64,000 nt of DNA, taken from positions 160,981 through 224,980 of the forward strand of contig WELA01007991.1 in the NCBI GenBank assembly GCA_009602735.1. Direction: 5' to 3'. A program made the position numbers and the translations under genes. Shown here piece by piece: positions 50,476 through 59,093 of the stretch. Each line of letters starts with the position of its first letter. Position 1 is the stretch's first letter. Under the pieces are notes generated by a model that was not told where the DNA came from, did no database searches, and saw only the letters and a program-made list of their open reading frames with translations. This DNA comes from Mesotaenium endlicherianum (lineage: Eukaryota > Streptophyta > Zygnematophyceae > Zygnematales > Mesotaeniaceae).

Positions 50476-53010
50476 TTATTGCTTGGGATCCAATGCATGT
50501 TTGATCCTTTCAGACACATCCTGCAAATGATACTTGCTCATACGATCTCCGGTGCCGGGAATAGCAGCGTTGATCTCGGCTTGTAAAGCCTTGAGCTGTC
50601 CTCTCGCAACAGATGTTACATCGGTATTCTTGGTTTCTGTTGTGGTTATCTGAACGCCGGATGAAGTGAGGCCGGTTATTGCAGTGATAACATTCGGATT
50701 CAGCAGGCTGATCAGTTTATCGGCATAAGCTTTCTGCAAATTGCGGCGATAAGCGTCGATGGGTTTGTGCGAGCTCAATTCACTCCACACACCTTTTTTA
50801 ACATCGTCGATCATTTCATCGATGCCGTAGGTGTTGGCCACTCCGTAACGGTTGCCTGCGATCACCATGCGGTACAGCCGGGCGCCATCGAGCAAACCGT
50901 TGAGGGCATTCACCTGGATGGTCTGCACCCTTTCATTGGCAACAGGTGAAGCGATCTTATTGAGGATATTTTTATCGAGCAGCCAGTTGGGTGTTTCAAA
51001 CACTTCTTTGTTCAGGTAAGCCACCGCAGTTTTCTGGATGGCTTTGGGTGTGGCTTCGTACACATCGCCGGGTTGTTCTATGCTTTTGAAAGTCTCGTAC
51101 ACGCCACCTACGTTTTTGAGCACATGGCCGGTATAGCGACTGAACTGGCCTACTACCTGCATGTACATGTCTGACAGGTTCTCGTATCGATCGGCTTCTT
51201 CTTTGGTCCATTCGGGCAGTCCGGCTATTACACGCTTGAGGTTTTTGATACCATATTCGCTGGCTTTAACGCTGTTATCGCCCAGGTCTTCCATTTGCGC
51301 ACGCGGGTCTGTATTGTACGATTCACCGCCAAACCACAAGCGGGGATTGGCGCCCAGGCGATTAACGATCCACTTGTTGTTGATGCGCTTGTCTTTCTCC
51401 ACATCGCCTTCGCCGGTATAGCGGTAGCCCCATTCAATGGCCCATTTGTCGTAATCGCCAATGCGTGGGAAGAGACCCGCTTCAGAGATATTGTCTTCAG
51501 GCTGCGCTACGTAGTTGAATCGGGCATAGTCCATGATAGAAGCGGTATGTCCGTTGGCTTCCAGCCATGCTTTGTTGCGCAGGTTCTCCACAGGGGTTTT
51601 GCTGCTGCTGCCCATATTGTGACGCAGCCCCAGGGTATGTCCCACTTCGTGGCTCGATACAAAGCGGATGAGCTGGCCCATCAGTTCATCATCGAATTTC
51701 ATTTTACGGGCTTTGGGATCTACGGCAGCGGCTTGTACCATGTACCAGTCGTGCACCAGCTTCATCACATTGTGGTACCAGCCGATATGGCTCTCGAGGA
51801 TCTCACCACTGCGGGGGTCGTGCACTTGCGGACCATAAGCGTTCTCTATATCGGAAGCGAAATAACGGATTACAGAATAGCGCGCATCTTCCAGGCTCAT
51901 GGTGGTATCGTTCTCGGGCCATTCTTTACCAACGATGGCATTTTTAAAACCGGCTTTTTCAAAAGCTTTCTGCCAGTCGTTGATACCGGCAATCAGGTAT
52001 GGCCTCCATTGTTTGGGTGTGGCAGGATCGATATAGTACACGATCTGTTTGGCAGGTTCTACGAGCTCTCCGCGCTTGTATTTCTCCATGTCTTCGGGCT
52101 TGGGCTCCAGGCGCCAGCGAACGGCGAAAGTCTGGTTGTCTACTTTCTGCTGGTCATCGCTGTACACGGTGAAATCATCGGCAAAGAAACCCACGCGCGA
52201 ATCGAAGAGGCGGCGGTGCATAGGCACTTTGGGCAGCAATATCATAGAAGTATTCAGTTCTATGGTAATAACGCCCGCGTTGCGTGCGGCCGGTAATGAA
52301 GGCGTAGGGAAAGGGGATGGCATACCCGTGGGCGAAGGAGCCATCGCGCCGAAAGTCTTCACCGTACGGATCTCTGTATTGATGGGGTAGGTGTTGATGC
52401 TTTGTATGTACGACCTGTCGGGCATGAGACCGGTGAGACCGAACTGCCTTTTATCGTTGGGGTCGAGGCCCACGATCTGGTTATCGCCTTTGAAAAAATC
52501 TGTCACGTCGATCACATAACCGGAAGAATCTTTTCCCAGCGATTTGATATCGAATGCAGCGGCGATGGGATCGAGGTAAGAATTTTTAACAGCTTTGGAA
52601 ATCACATTGGTTGAATCGGCCGAGCTGATCAGGGTTACCACCCTGATGAAGATATTGTTATTAGGACCTTTCTCGAATGTGAGCGATTGCTGGTTGATCT
52701 CTTCCCCGCCATATTTACGGGCGCCGCCGGGAACTTTCACCAGGCGAGTAACGGCCAGGATCTCGCTGCCCAGCAGGTTTTCGGGGATCTCGAAATAAAA
52801 TTTATCGTCTACTTTATGAACAGTGAACAGCCCTTTTTGGGTGATGGCTTTGTCGGTAATGATGTCCTTATAAGGCTTTGGACCGGGTTTGGGGATGACC
52901 GGCGCTACTGCGGGCGGACCAGCTTTGGTACGGGTTGTGTCTGGATGTTGCTGTGCCAAAGCCGCTACAGCAAATAACAGCGCAGAAACGGTGGTAAAAT
53001 GTTTTCTCAT
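50476..53010 (-). CDS. Zinc-dependent metalloprotease (DUF5117/DUF4953-type)
   Basis: An 844-residue exported protease. The signal peptide ends AALAQQ, and a Pro/Gly-rich linker (PPAVAPVIPKPGPKP) follows. N-terminal beta-rich domains (FYFEIPENLLGSEILAVTRLVKVPGGARKYGG) precede the catalytic domain with the extended zinc motif SSHEVGHTLGLRHN near residue 450 (HExxHxxGxxH, metzincin-like). The C-terminal helical part is large. Family members are common in Bacteroidota; substrates are unknown. It is divergent from the exbB operon. Confidence 0.9.
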   Translation of the reverse strand: MRKHFTTVSALLFAVAALAQQHPDTTRTKAGPPAVAPVIPKPGPKPYKDIITDKAITQKGLFTVHKVDDKFYFEIPENLLGSEILAVTRLVKVPGGARKYGGEEINQQSLTFEKGPNNNIFIRVVTLISSADSTNVISKAVKNSYLDPIAAAFDIKSLGKDSSGYVIDVTDFFKGDNQIVGLDPNDKRQFGLTGLMPDRSYIQSINTYPINTEIRTVKTFGAMAPSPTGMPSPFPTPSLPAARNAGVITIELNTSMILLPKVPMHRRLFDSRVGFFADDFTVYSDDQQKVDNQTFAVRWRLEPKPEDMEKYKRGELVEPAKQIVYYIDPATPKQWRPYLIAGINDWQKAFEKAGFKNAIVGKEWPENDTTMSLEDARYSVIRYFASDIENAYGPQVHDPRSGEILESHIGWYHNVMKLVHDWYMVQAAAVDPKARKMKFDDELMGQLIRFVSSHEVGHTLGLRHNMGSSSKTPVENLRNKAWLEANGHTASIMDYARFNYVAQPEDNISEAGLFPRIGDYDKWAIEWGYRYTGEGDVEKDKRINNKWIVNRLGANPRLWFGGESYNTDPRAQMEDLGDNSVKASEYGIKNLKRVIAGLPEWTKEEADRYENLSDMYMQVVGQFSRYTGHVLKNVGGVYETFKSIEQPGDVYEATPKAIQKTAVAYLNKEVFETPNWLLDKNILNKIASPVANERVQTIQVNALNGLLDGARLYRMVIAGNRYGVANTYGIDEMIDDVKKGVWSELSSHKPIDAYRRNLQKAYADKLISLLNPNVITAITGLTSSGVQITTTETKNTDVTSVARGQLKALQAEINAAIPGTGDRMSKYHLQDVSERIKHALDPKQ

Positions 53011-53137
53011 AATAGTATGTCTATAAATGTTTTAGAATGACCGCTAAATATAGCCGAGTATTCCATATAATGGAATTTTAAGGTGAAGAAATGGATGAGT
53101 GGTTGAATAACGGGATAATGCCCCCGGAAGATCAAAT

Positions 53138-53166
53138 TTGTGGTTTTCGGGAAAACCGCTAATTTG
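53138..53166 (+). promoter_or_regulatory. Candidate promoter of the exbB operon with internal palindrome
   Basis: TTG (53138-53140) and TAATTTG (53160-53166, one T short of the consensus) are 19 bases apart. The spacer contains a palindrome GGTTTTC-GG-GAAAACC (53142-53157) that could be an operator. The ATG of exbB is 120 bases downstream, leaving a long leader. Confidence 0.4.
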
Positions 53167-53287
53167 GAGGCCCCTTAGGAAACTTTTGAACGAATGTTTT
53201 GTCATTTCAAAACTTTTTTCATTAGAATTGCGAGGACATTTTTTTTTAAATCAACTGTAATTTCTAAAAAACAAAAACAATCGAATC

Positions 53288-54157
53288 ATGGCTGAGACAA
53301 AACCAATCGCAACAGCTGTTGTAAAAAGCTCATCTTCCGCTCAACCGAAGAAAGGCTCCAACACAATTTCATGGCTTGCGCCAATTTTATGTATTGCTCT
53401 GGGATATACCATCTGGCGTTTTGTGTTGGGTGCTCCGAGTAACTTTACACAACCCGATCTTTCTGGTGGTTTCTGGCCACAGCACAAAGGACCTAAAGCC
53501 TCTGCTACATTTGCCAAAATGTATGAAGGTGGTATCATCGTTCCTATCCTGATCGGTTGTTTCTTCATTGTACTGACTTTCGCTATCGAAAGGCTCACTA
53601 CCATCACCAAAGCTGCCGGTTCCGGTAATATTGCCGAGTTCGTTCGCAAAGTGCAGTTCCATCTTGCTAATAAAGATGTGGACAAAGCCATTGCTGAGTG
53701 CGACAAGCAAAAAGGTTCTGTAGGTAATGTAATGAAGGCTGGTCTGAAAAAATACAAAGAGATGATCAGCAATGCAGAACTGAGCACCGACCAGAAAGTA
53801 CTGAACATCCAGAAAGAAGTAGAAGAAGCTACTGCGCTGGAACTGCCTATGCTGGAAAAGAACCTGGTGTTCCTGTCAACCCTGGCGTCTGTATCAACCC
53901 TGCTGGGTCTGCTCGGTACCGTATTGGGTATGATCAAATCGTTCTCTGCACTGGGTGATGAAGGTGGTGGAGACGCTGCCCGCGAACTGTCGAAAGGTAT
54001 CTCAGAAGCGTTGTTCAACACCGCCCTGGGTATCGGTACTTCAGCTGTAGCGATCATCATGTACAACGTATTCACTACCCGTATCGATGCCATCACTTAT
54101 GGTATTGACGAATCTGGTTTCACACTGACTCAAAGTTTCGCTGCCAACTACAAATAA
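53288..54157 (+). CDS. exbB: MotA/TolQ/ExbB proton channel family protein
   Basis: A 289-residue inner membrane protein with three or four membrane segments: ISWLAPILCIALGYTIWRF, GGIIVPILIGCFFIVLTFAIERL, NLVFLSTLASVSTLLGLLGTVLGMIKSFSAL and LFNTALGIGTSAVAIIMYNVFT. The last two hold the conserved proton-channel residues. With the two ExbD proteins and TonB it uses the proton motive force to power outer membrane TonB receptors such as the SusC-type protein at the end of the window. Confidence 0.95.
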   Translation: MAETKPIATAVVKSSSSAQPKKGSNTISWLAPILCIALGYTIWRFVLGAPSNFTQPDLSGGFWPQHKGPKASATFAKMYEGGIIVPILIGCFFIVLTFAIERLTTITKAAGSGNIAEFVRKVQFHLANKDVDKAIAECDKQKGSVGNVMKAGLKKYKEMISNAELSTDQKVLNIQKEVEEATALELPMLEKNLVFLSTLASVSTLLGLLGTVLGMIKSFSALGDEGGGDAARELSKGISEALFNTALGIGTSAVAIIMYNVFTTRIDAITYGIDESGFTLTQSFAANYK

Positions 54158-54243
54158 CCTTAGGAATAATTTCCTCAGGAATTTGTATGGAAAACGGAGC
54201 ATTTTGAATCTTAATTAGTGATAATCAATATAAATAATTAACA

Positions 54244-54894
54244 ATGGGTAGAGCCAAATTACCACGGAAGAGTACCATCATCGACATGACGGCGATGTGT
54301 GACGTGGCTTTCCTGCTGTTGTCGTTCTTCATCTTAACAACAAAGTTCAAGCCGGCTGAAGCCATTACGGTAACCACCCCTAACTCGGTGGCTGCCAAGG
54401 TTGCCCCCGATAAGAATTTTGTGCTGATAACGATCGACAAGGACGGGAAGGTATTTCTTTCGATGGATGATAAACAAAAGAAAGAAACCATAGCGAATAC
54501 CTTGAATACCACCAAGAACCTGGGCCTGGACGTGAAGGCTTTTGCCGCCGCTGATTTCATCGGAGCGCCGCTTGCGGGCCTGAAATCATTCCTGGCAATA
54601 CCGAGCGACCAGCGTAAAGGTGCGGCGTTACCGGGTATTCCTGCGAAGGATTCCACCAATAATGAAATGACCACCTGGATGCGCCTGGTAAGTGATGCTT
54701 ATATGGGGCAAACCGCGCCGGCTTACCTGGTGAAGGGCGATAATGCAGCCAAATACCCCGCTTTTAAAGGGGTGGTGGATGCATTCAAGAAAAACGACAT
54801 CCTGAAGTTCCAAATGGTAACCAACCCGCAGAATGTACCCCAGGGGTCTGAATTGTATAAGAGTGTTATGAAAGGAGAGAAGCGTTCAGACTAA
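54244..54894 (+). CDS. exbD: ExbD/TolR family biopolymer transport protein, first copy
   Basis: A 216-residue protein with one membrane helix (MTAMCDVAFLLLSFFILTTKF) carrying the essential Asp of ExbD in DMTAMCDVAFLLL. The periplasmic domain is larger than in classical ExbD (about 140 residues), with an insertion around residues 95-150 (TKNLGLDVKAFAAADFIG, NEMTTWMRLVSDAYM). It is 86 bases after exbB and 42 before the second exbD. Confidence 0.93.
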   Translation: MGRAKLPRKSTIIDMTAMCDVAFLLLSFFILTTKFKPAEAITVTTPNSVAAKVAPDKNFVLITIDKDGKVFLSMDDKQKKETIANTLNTTKNLGLDVKAFAAADFIGAPLAGLKSFLAIPSDQRKGAALPGIPAKDSTNNEMTTWMRLVSDAYMGQTAPAYLVKGDNAAKYPAFKGVVDAFKKNDILKFQMVTNPQNVPQGSELYKSVMKGEKRSD

Positions 54895-54936
54895 GTGTCT
54901 GCCGCGAACTATTATTAACTAAAAAAATCTACCGCA

Positions 54937-55488
54937 ATGGCAGAAATGGATACCTCGAGTGGCGGTGGCCATAAAAAAGGCCCCGGGGTCAAGAAAGGGA
55001 AGAAGCTGTCTACCAGGGTTGACCTGACGCCCATGGTGGATCTGGGCTTCCTGCTCATTACTTTCTTCATCTTCACCACTACGATGAGTCAGCCTACGGC
55101 CATGAGGCTCTTTTTACCGAAAGACGCCGATAAGCCGGAAGACCAAAATAAGGCGAAGCAGTCCGGTGTTATCACCCTTCTCCTGGGAAAAGACAATAAC
55201 GTTTTTTACTACGAAGGAGAGTTGACTAACAACGGTTCCAACTTCAAGTCATCTAATTTCAAAGAGATCCGTAACGTGTTGCTCGACAAAAAATCGCGCA
55301 CGCCTGAGAAGGACCTGGTGATCATCCTGAAGCCATCTTCAGAATGTACCTACCGGAACGTGGTGGATATCCTGGATGAGATGACCATCGACGTGCTGAA
55401 GCGTTATGCGTTGGTGGATATCACCGACGTGGAAGAGAAGCTGGTGGTAGCATCGGAGAAAGCCGGCGCTGCAACAGCATCAAACTAA
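54937..55488 (+). CDS. exbD: ExbD/TolR family biopolymer transport protein, second copy
   Basis: A 183-residue ExbD. A charged cytoplasmic N-terminus (GGGHKKGPGVKKGKKLST) leads into RVDLTPMVDLGFLLITFFIFTTTM, where the Asp in PMVDL is the proton-carrying residue. The periplasmic domain ends in DEMTIDVLKRYALVDITDVEE. Two different ExbD proteins in one operon are usual for Bacteroidota and may form a heterodimer in the ExbB pentamer. Confidence 0.94.
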   Translation: MAEMDTSSGGGHKKGPGVKKGKKLSTRVDLTPMVDLGFLLITFFIFTTTMSQPTAMRLFLPKDADKPEDQNKAKQSGVITLLLGKDNNVFYYEGELTNNGSNFKSSNFKEIRNVLLDKKSRTPEKDLVIILKPSSECTYRNVVDILDEMTIDVLKRYALVDITDVEEKLVVASEKAGAATASN

Positions 55489-55513
55489 ACATTACTTTAA
55501 AAAATCCATAATA

Positions 55514-56347
55514 ATGGACGTAAACAAAATTTTATCCGCGGATATACTCGATATTATATTCGATGGCAGGAACAAAGATTACGGGGCTTACGAGCTGCGC
55601 AGGACCTACAATAAAAGGATGGTGACTGCACTCGTGGCTACTGTAGCTGTTTGTTTGCTGTTTCTCGCGGGTTCCATTATTGCCAACTCTACCAAGAAGA
55701 AGACCACTTCTCTGGTAGTGCAGGCGGATGTGCAGCTGGAGAAGGTGCAGGAAGAGAAAAAGCCTGAGCCGCCGCCACCGCCTCCTCCGCCCAAGCAGGA
55801 GCCCCCGAAAGTGGAGATCACCAAGTTCACTCCTCCCAAGATTGTGAAGGATGAAGAGGTGAAACCCGAAGAAGAGATCAAAGAAGTAGAAAAACTGCAA
55901 GACACCAAGATCGGTACCATCAACCAGGAAGGTACCAAGGATGAGGGAATCGTAGCGCCGCCCGTTGAAGCCAAGGGTACCGGTGTGGTAGCGGCTCCCA
56001 AGCAGGAAGAAGACTACGATAAAGTATTTACCGTAGTACAGATACCCGCTGAATTCCCCGGTGGTATTGCCGGCTGGACCAAATACCTGGAGCGTAACCT
56101 GAACAGGGATTTGCCTGTAGAGCAAGGAGCGCCTCCCGGCAAATACACAGTGTACGTTTCCTTTACCGTAGACAAAGCGGGTAATATCAGCGATGTAAAA
56201 GCTGAGAACGACCCCGGCTATGGCACCAAAGACGAAGCGGTACGTGTAATTAAGAAAGGCCCCAGCTGGAAGCCTGCCGTGCAAAACGGACGTAATGTGA
56301 TCTACCGCCACAAGCAGGGTATCACATTCGTGGTAGCAGAAGAGTAA
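55514..56347 (+). CDS. tonB: Energy transducer TonB, first copy
   Basis: A 277-residue TonB. The N-terminal cytoplasmic segment DIIFDGRNKDYGAYELRRTYNKR is typical of Bacteroidota TonB, followed by one membrane helix (LVATVAVCLLFLAGSIIA). The Pro/Lys/Glu-rich spacer (EKKPEPPPPPPPPKQEPPK) spans the periplasm. The C-terminal TonB fold (YTVYVSFTVDKAGNISDVKAENDPGYGTKDEAVRVIKKGPSWKPAVQNGR) contacts receptors. It is the last gene of the exbB-exbD-exbD-tonB operon, and a strong terminator follows. Confidence 0.95.
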   Translation: MDVNKILSADILDIIFDGRNKDYGAYELRRTYNKRMVTALVATVAVCLLFLAGSIIANSTKKKTTSLVVQADVQLEKVQEEKKPEPPPPPPPPKQEPPKVEITKFTPPKIVKDEEVKPEEEIKEVEKLQDTKIGTINQEGTKDEGIVAPPVEAKGTGVVAAPKQEEDYDKVFTVVQIPAEFPGGIAGWTKYLERNLNRDLPVEQGAPPGKYTVYVSFTVDKAGNISDVKAENDPGYGTKDEAVRVIKKGPSWKPAVQNGRNVIYRHKQGITFVVAEE

Positions 56348-56375
56348 TCTTTCTAATTCTTACGAACGAGTATAT

Positions 56376-56407
56376 AAATCTCCCGTAGCAATACGGGAGA
56401 TTTTTTT
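56376..56407 (+). terminator. Terminator after the exbB-tonB operon
   Basis: AAATCTCCCGTA (56376-56387) pairs with TACGGGAGATTT (56392-56403) around a GCAA loop and is followed by a T-run. It separates the first tonB from its downstream paralogue. Confidence 0.9.
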
Positions 56408-56489
56408 ATGATTTTTTGCGAAATGTTTATGGAATTTTTCGGGTGTGGAATTTTTTTGAGGCGGCGTCCCATTTAAAAACCTACACATC

Positions 56490-57323
56490 ATGGAAAAGAA
56501 AGACATTCTCGCTGCCGATTTTCTCGACCTGTTGTTCGAGGGACGCAACAAAGCCTATGGCGCTTATGACCTGCGCAAAACTTACAACAAACGGATTACC
56601 TATGCATTGGGAGGCACCACACTCGTATGCATGCTTTTTATTGCTGGCTCTATCTGGGCACATGCAAAAAAGAAAAGCGATGCGGTGCTGATCGTTGGCC
56701 CCACAGTGGTGTTGGAGAACATCAAACAAGATGAACCCAAGCCGGAAGAAATCAAGCCGCTGAAGCCCGAGCAGCAGAAAGTGGCTACCACGCAGTATGT
56801 GGTGCCCAAGATTGTACAGGATGACCAGGTGAAGCCTGAAGATGAGATGAAAGATATGGCGGTGCTGGAAGACACCAAGATTGGAACGATGAATGTGGAA
56901 GGAACGAAGGATGATAATGTTGTAGCGCCGCCAGTGGAAGCAAAAGGTACCGGTGTGGTAGTTGCACCAAAGGGTAAGGACGAAGATTTGGACAAGATCT
57001 TCTATTCGGTACAAATACCGGCTTCATTCAACGGGGGCGAACAAGCCTGGCGCAAATACCTCGAGCGCAACCTCAACAGCGATGTGCCTGTTTCCAATGG
57101 CGCTCCTCCTGCGAAGTACACCGTGATCATTTCTTTTGTGGTAGACAGGTTTGGAAAGATCAGCGACGTAAAAGCAGAGAACGATCCGGGCTATGGTACA
57201 AAAGAAGAAGCGTTGCGGGTAATACTGAAAGGGCCTGATTGGGTACCGGCAGAGCAGAATGGAATTAAAGTGGCATACCGCCACTGCCAGTCGATTGCAT
57301 TTGATGTGTATGATGGAAACTAA
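56490..57323 (+). CDS. tonB: Energy transducer TonB, second copy
   Basis: A 277-residue TonB of the same length and layout as the first copy. The cytoplasmic segment is DLLFEGRNKAYGAYDLRKTYNKR and the membrane helix LGGTTLVCMLFIAGSIWA. The spacer has fewer prolines (EPKPEEIKPLKPEQQK) and the receptor-binding domain is YTVIISFVVDRFGKISDVKAENDPGYGTKEEALRV. The proteins are clear duplicates that have diverged most in the spacer. It lies after the operon terminator, so it has its own control; the 80-base gap shows no clear TAnnTTTG box. Confidence 0.93.
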   Translation: MEKKDILAADFLDLLFEGRNKAYGAYDLRKTYNKRITYALGGTTLVCMLFIAGSIWAHAKKKSDAVLIVGPTVVLENIKQDEPKPEEIKPLKPEQQKVATTQYVVPKIVQDDQVKPEDEMKDMAVLEDTKIGTMNVEGTKDDNVVAPPVEAKGTGVVVAPKGKDEDLDKIFYSVQIPASFNGGEQAWRKYLERNLNSDVPVSNGAPPAKYTVIISFVVDRFGKISDVKAENDPGYGTKEEALRVILKGPDWVPAEQNGIKVAYRHCQSIAFDVYDGN

Positions 57324-57352
57324 GTGAAAGAGGGCCCACCCGAATTTGTTTT

Positions 57353-57360
57353 ACTTTTGG
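57353..57360 (+). promoter_or_regulatory. Putative -7 box (TACTTTTG) of mnmE
   Basis: TACTTTTG matches TAnnTTTG and ends 17 bases before the ATG at 57378. It excludes the longer in-frame start at 57324. No TTG lies 19 bases upstream. Confidence 0.4.
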
Positions 57361-57377
57361 GCAAAAGAGAGCCATTC

Positions 57378-58757
57378 ATGAGTCAACAATTAATGGGCTG
57401 GGACGATACGATCGTGGCGCTGGCTACCCCTCCGGGTATCGGCGCCATTGGCGTGATAAGGGTTAGTGGTAAGAAAGCCATTGAAGTGGTGAATGTATTG
57501 TTCCCTTCCAAAGACCTGCAGCAGCAGCCTTCGCATACGCTGCATGTTGGGTTGCTTAAAACCGGCGCTACTGTGTTGGATGAAGTGGTGATCTCTCTCT
57601 TTAAAAATCCGCGTTCTTATACGGGTGAAGACGTGATAGAGATCAGCAGCCACGGTTCTCCCTTTGTGCAGGAAAAGATTATACAGGCCATTGTTTCGCA
57701 CGGTGTGCGCCTGGCCAAGCCGGGTGAGTTCACGCAGCGTGCTTTCTTAAACGGTAAGCTCGACCTGGCCCAGGCCGAAGCAGTAGCCGATCTCATCGCA
57801 AGCAATACCGAAGCCAGCCGCAAAGCGGCTTTGCACAATATGCGAGGTGGGTTCTCTTCAGACCTTTCTGAGCTGCGGGAACAGCTCATTCGTTTTTCTG
57901 CAATGATAGAATTGGAACTCGATTTTTCGCAAGAAGATGTGGAGTTCGCCGATCGCTCACAGCTCAATGAATTGATTGGGACACTGTCACTGGCGGTGCA
58001 GAAGTTACTGCACTCATTCCAGTTGGGCAATGTGATCCGCAACGGAGTGCAGGTGGCCATCATCGGCAAGCCCAATGCTGGCAAGTCTACTTTACTGAAT
58101 ACTTTACTGAACGAGAACCGCGCCATTGTAAGCGATATCGCAGGCACTACGCGCGATACGGTGGAAGAAGTGCTGAATATCGATGGCATACTGTTCCGCT
58201 TGATTGATACCGCCGGCATCCGCGAGCATACGCATGATGTAATTGAAAGCATTGGTGTAGAAAAGAGCCTGGAGAAAATGCGGGCGGCTGATATTGTGTT
58301 GTATCTCTTTGATGTGAATAATACTACTGTTGCTGAATTGGAAGTCATTGTGCAGCAGTTCAGGCAGGAGGCTATACCTTATTTATTGGTGGGCAATAAA
58401 GCAGATGTAAACGTGCAGGCTTCTTCTGCATTTACTAATTTTCCTGATGCCATTTATATTTCAGCGAAAGCGAACAATGGAGTAGATGCGCTCAAAAAGT
58501 CCCTGGTTGCCCGTACCATTAGCGGTGATATCCACACCGAAGCTACCATTGTAACCAATGCCCGCCATTATGAGGCTTTACAAAAACTCGCCTCCGCTCT
58601 GAAAGATGTACAACAAGGCCTTGATTCCCATGTACCTGGCGATTTGCTGGCCTTGGATATTCGGCAGAGCCTTCACTACCTGGGTACAATTACCGGACAA
58701 ATCACCAATGAAGATCAGTTGGATTTTATCTTTTCCAAGTTTTGCATCGGCAAGTAG
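57378..58757 (+). CDS. mnmE: tRNA modification GTPase MnmE
   Basis: A 459-residue GTPase that, with MnmG, modifies the wobble uridine of certain tRNAs. The N-terminal tetrahydrofolate-binding domain (DDTIVALATPPGIGAIGVIRVSG) is followed by a helical domain with an inserted G domain: G1 IGKPNAGKSTLLN, G2 around DIAGTTRDTVEE, G3 LIDTAGIRE, G4 NKAD. The C-terminus ends FCIGK, with the invariant cysteine. The start at 57378 (MSQQLMGWDD) follows the -7 box. Confidence 0.96.
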   Translation: MSQQLMGWDDTIVALATPPGIGAIGVIRVSGKKAIEVVNVLFPSKDLQQQPSHTLHVGLLKTGATVLDEVVISLFKNPRSYTGEDVIEISSHGSPFVQEKIIQAIVSHGVRLAKPGEFTQRAFLNGKLDLAQAEAVADLIASNTEASRKAALHNMRGGFSSDLSELREQLIRFSAMIELELDFSQEDVEFADRSQLNELIGTLSLAVQKLLHSFQLGNVIRNGVQVAIIGKPNAGKSTLLNTLLNENRAIVSDIAGTTRDTVEEVLNIDGILFRLIDTAGIREHTHDVIESIGVEKSLEKMRAADIVLYLFDVNNTTVAELEVIVQQFRQEAIPYLLVGNKADVNVQASSAFTNFPDAIYISAKANNGVDALKKSLVARTISGDIHTEATIVTNARHYEALQKLASALKDVQQGLDSHVPGDLLALDIRQSLHYLGTITGQITNEDQLDFIFSKFCIGK

Positions 58758-59093
58758 CCCCTTCACTATTCACCCACGTTCTACTGGGTTTACATTGATT
58801 ATCAACAGATTCCATTTGCCTTTTGTTGCCCTTTCTTGCCTTTAGTAGCCGGATATTCGTTACTATTCTGTTACAACTCTGACAGAAAAGTTGGTTAGAC
58901 AGTTTTAAGCATGTTCTATACTTTGTCTAAATGGCTCATAATCAATAGCAAAATAAAGGATTGTATTTAAACTTTTCTTAATAATTTGGTTGCTATTTAG
59001 AAAAATGGATAAAATCGATAATTAAAATCTTCTTATTTAAGAAAAATGGCAAAATCTTAAATAAGGGGTACCTTTATTTAAGAATCCTGTAAA
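58758..59093. other. AT-rich gene-free stretch before the Fic gene, with inverted repeats
   Basis: About 340 bases with no supportable gene. The last 60 bases hold three related 10-base blocks: CTTATTTAAG (59032-59041), CTTAAATAAG (59056-59065) and TTTATTTAAG (59073-59082). The last two form a hairpin TCTTAAATAAGG/CCTTTATTTAAGA ending 11 bases before the fic ATG. The composition is much richer in A and T than the neighbouring mnmE gene. Confidence 0.6.

Noticed and set aside
55532-56311. ORF antisense to tonB with Arg/Leu-rich repeats (RRRRWRRLRLF)
   Set aside because: This is the reverse of the proline-rich TonB spacer, not a protein.
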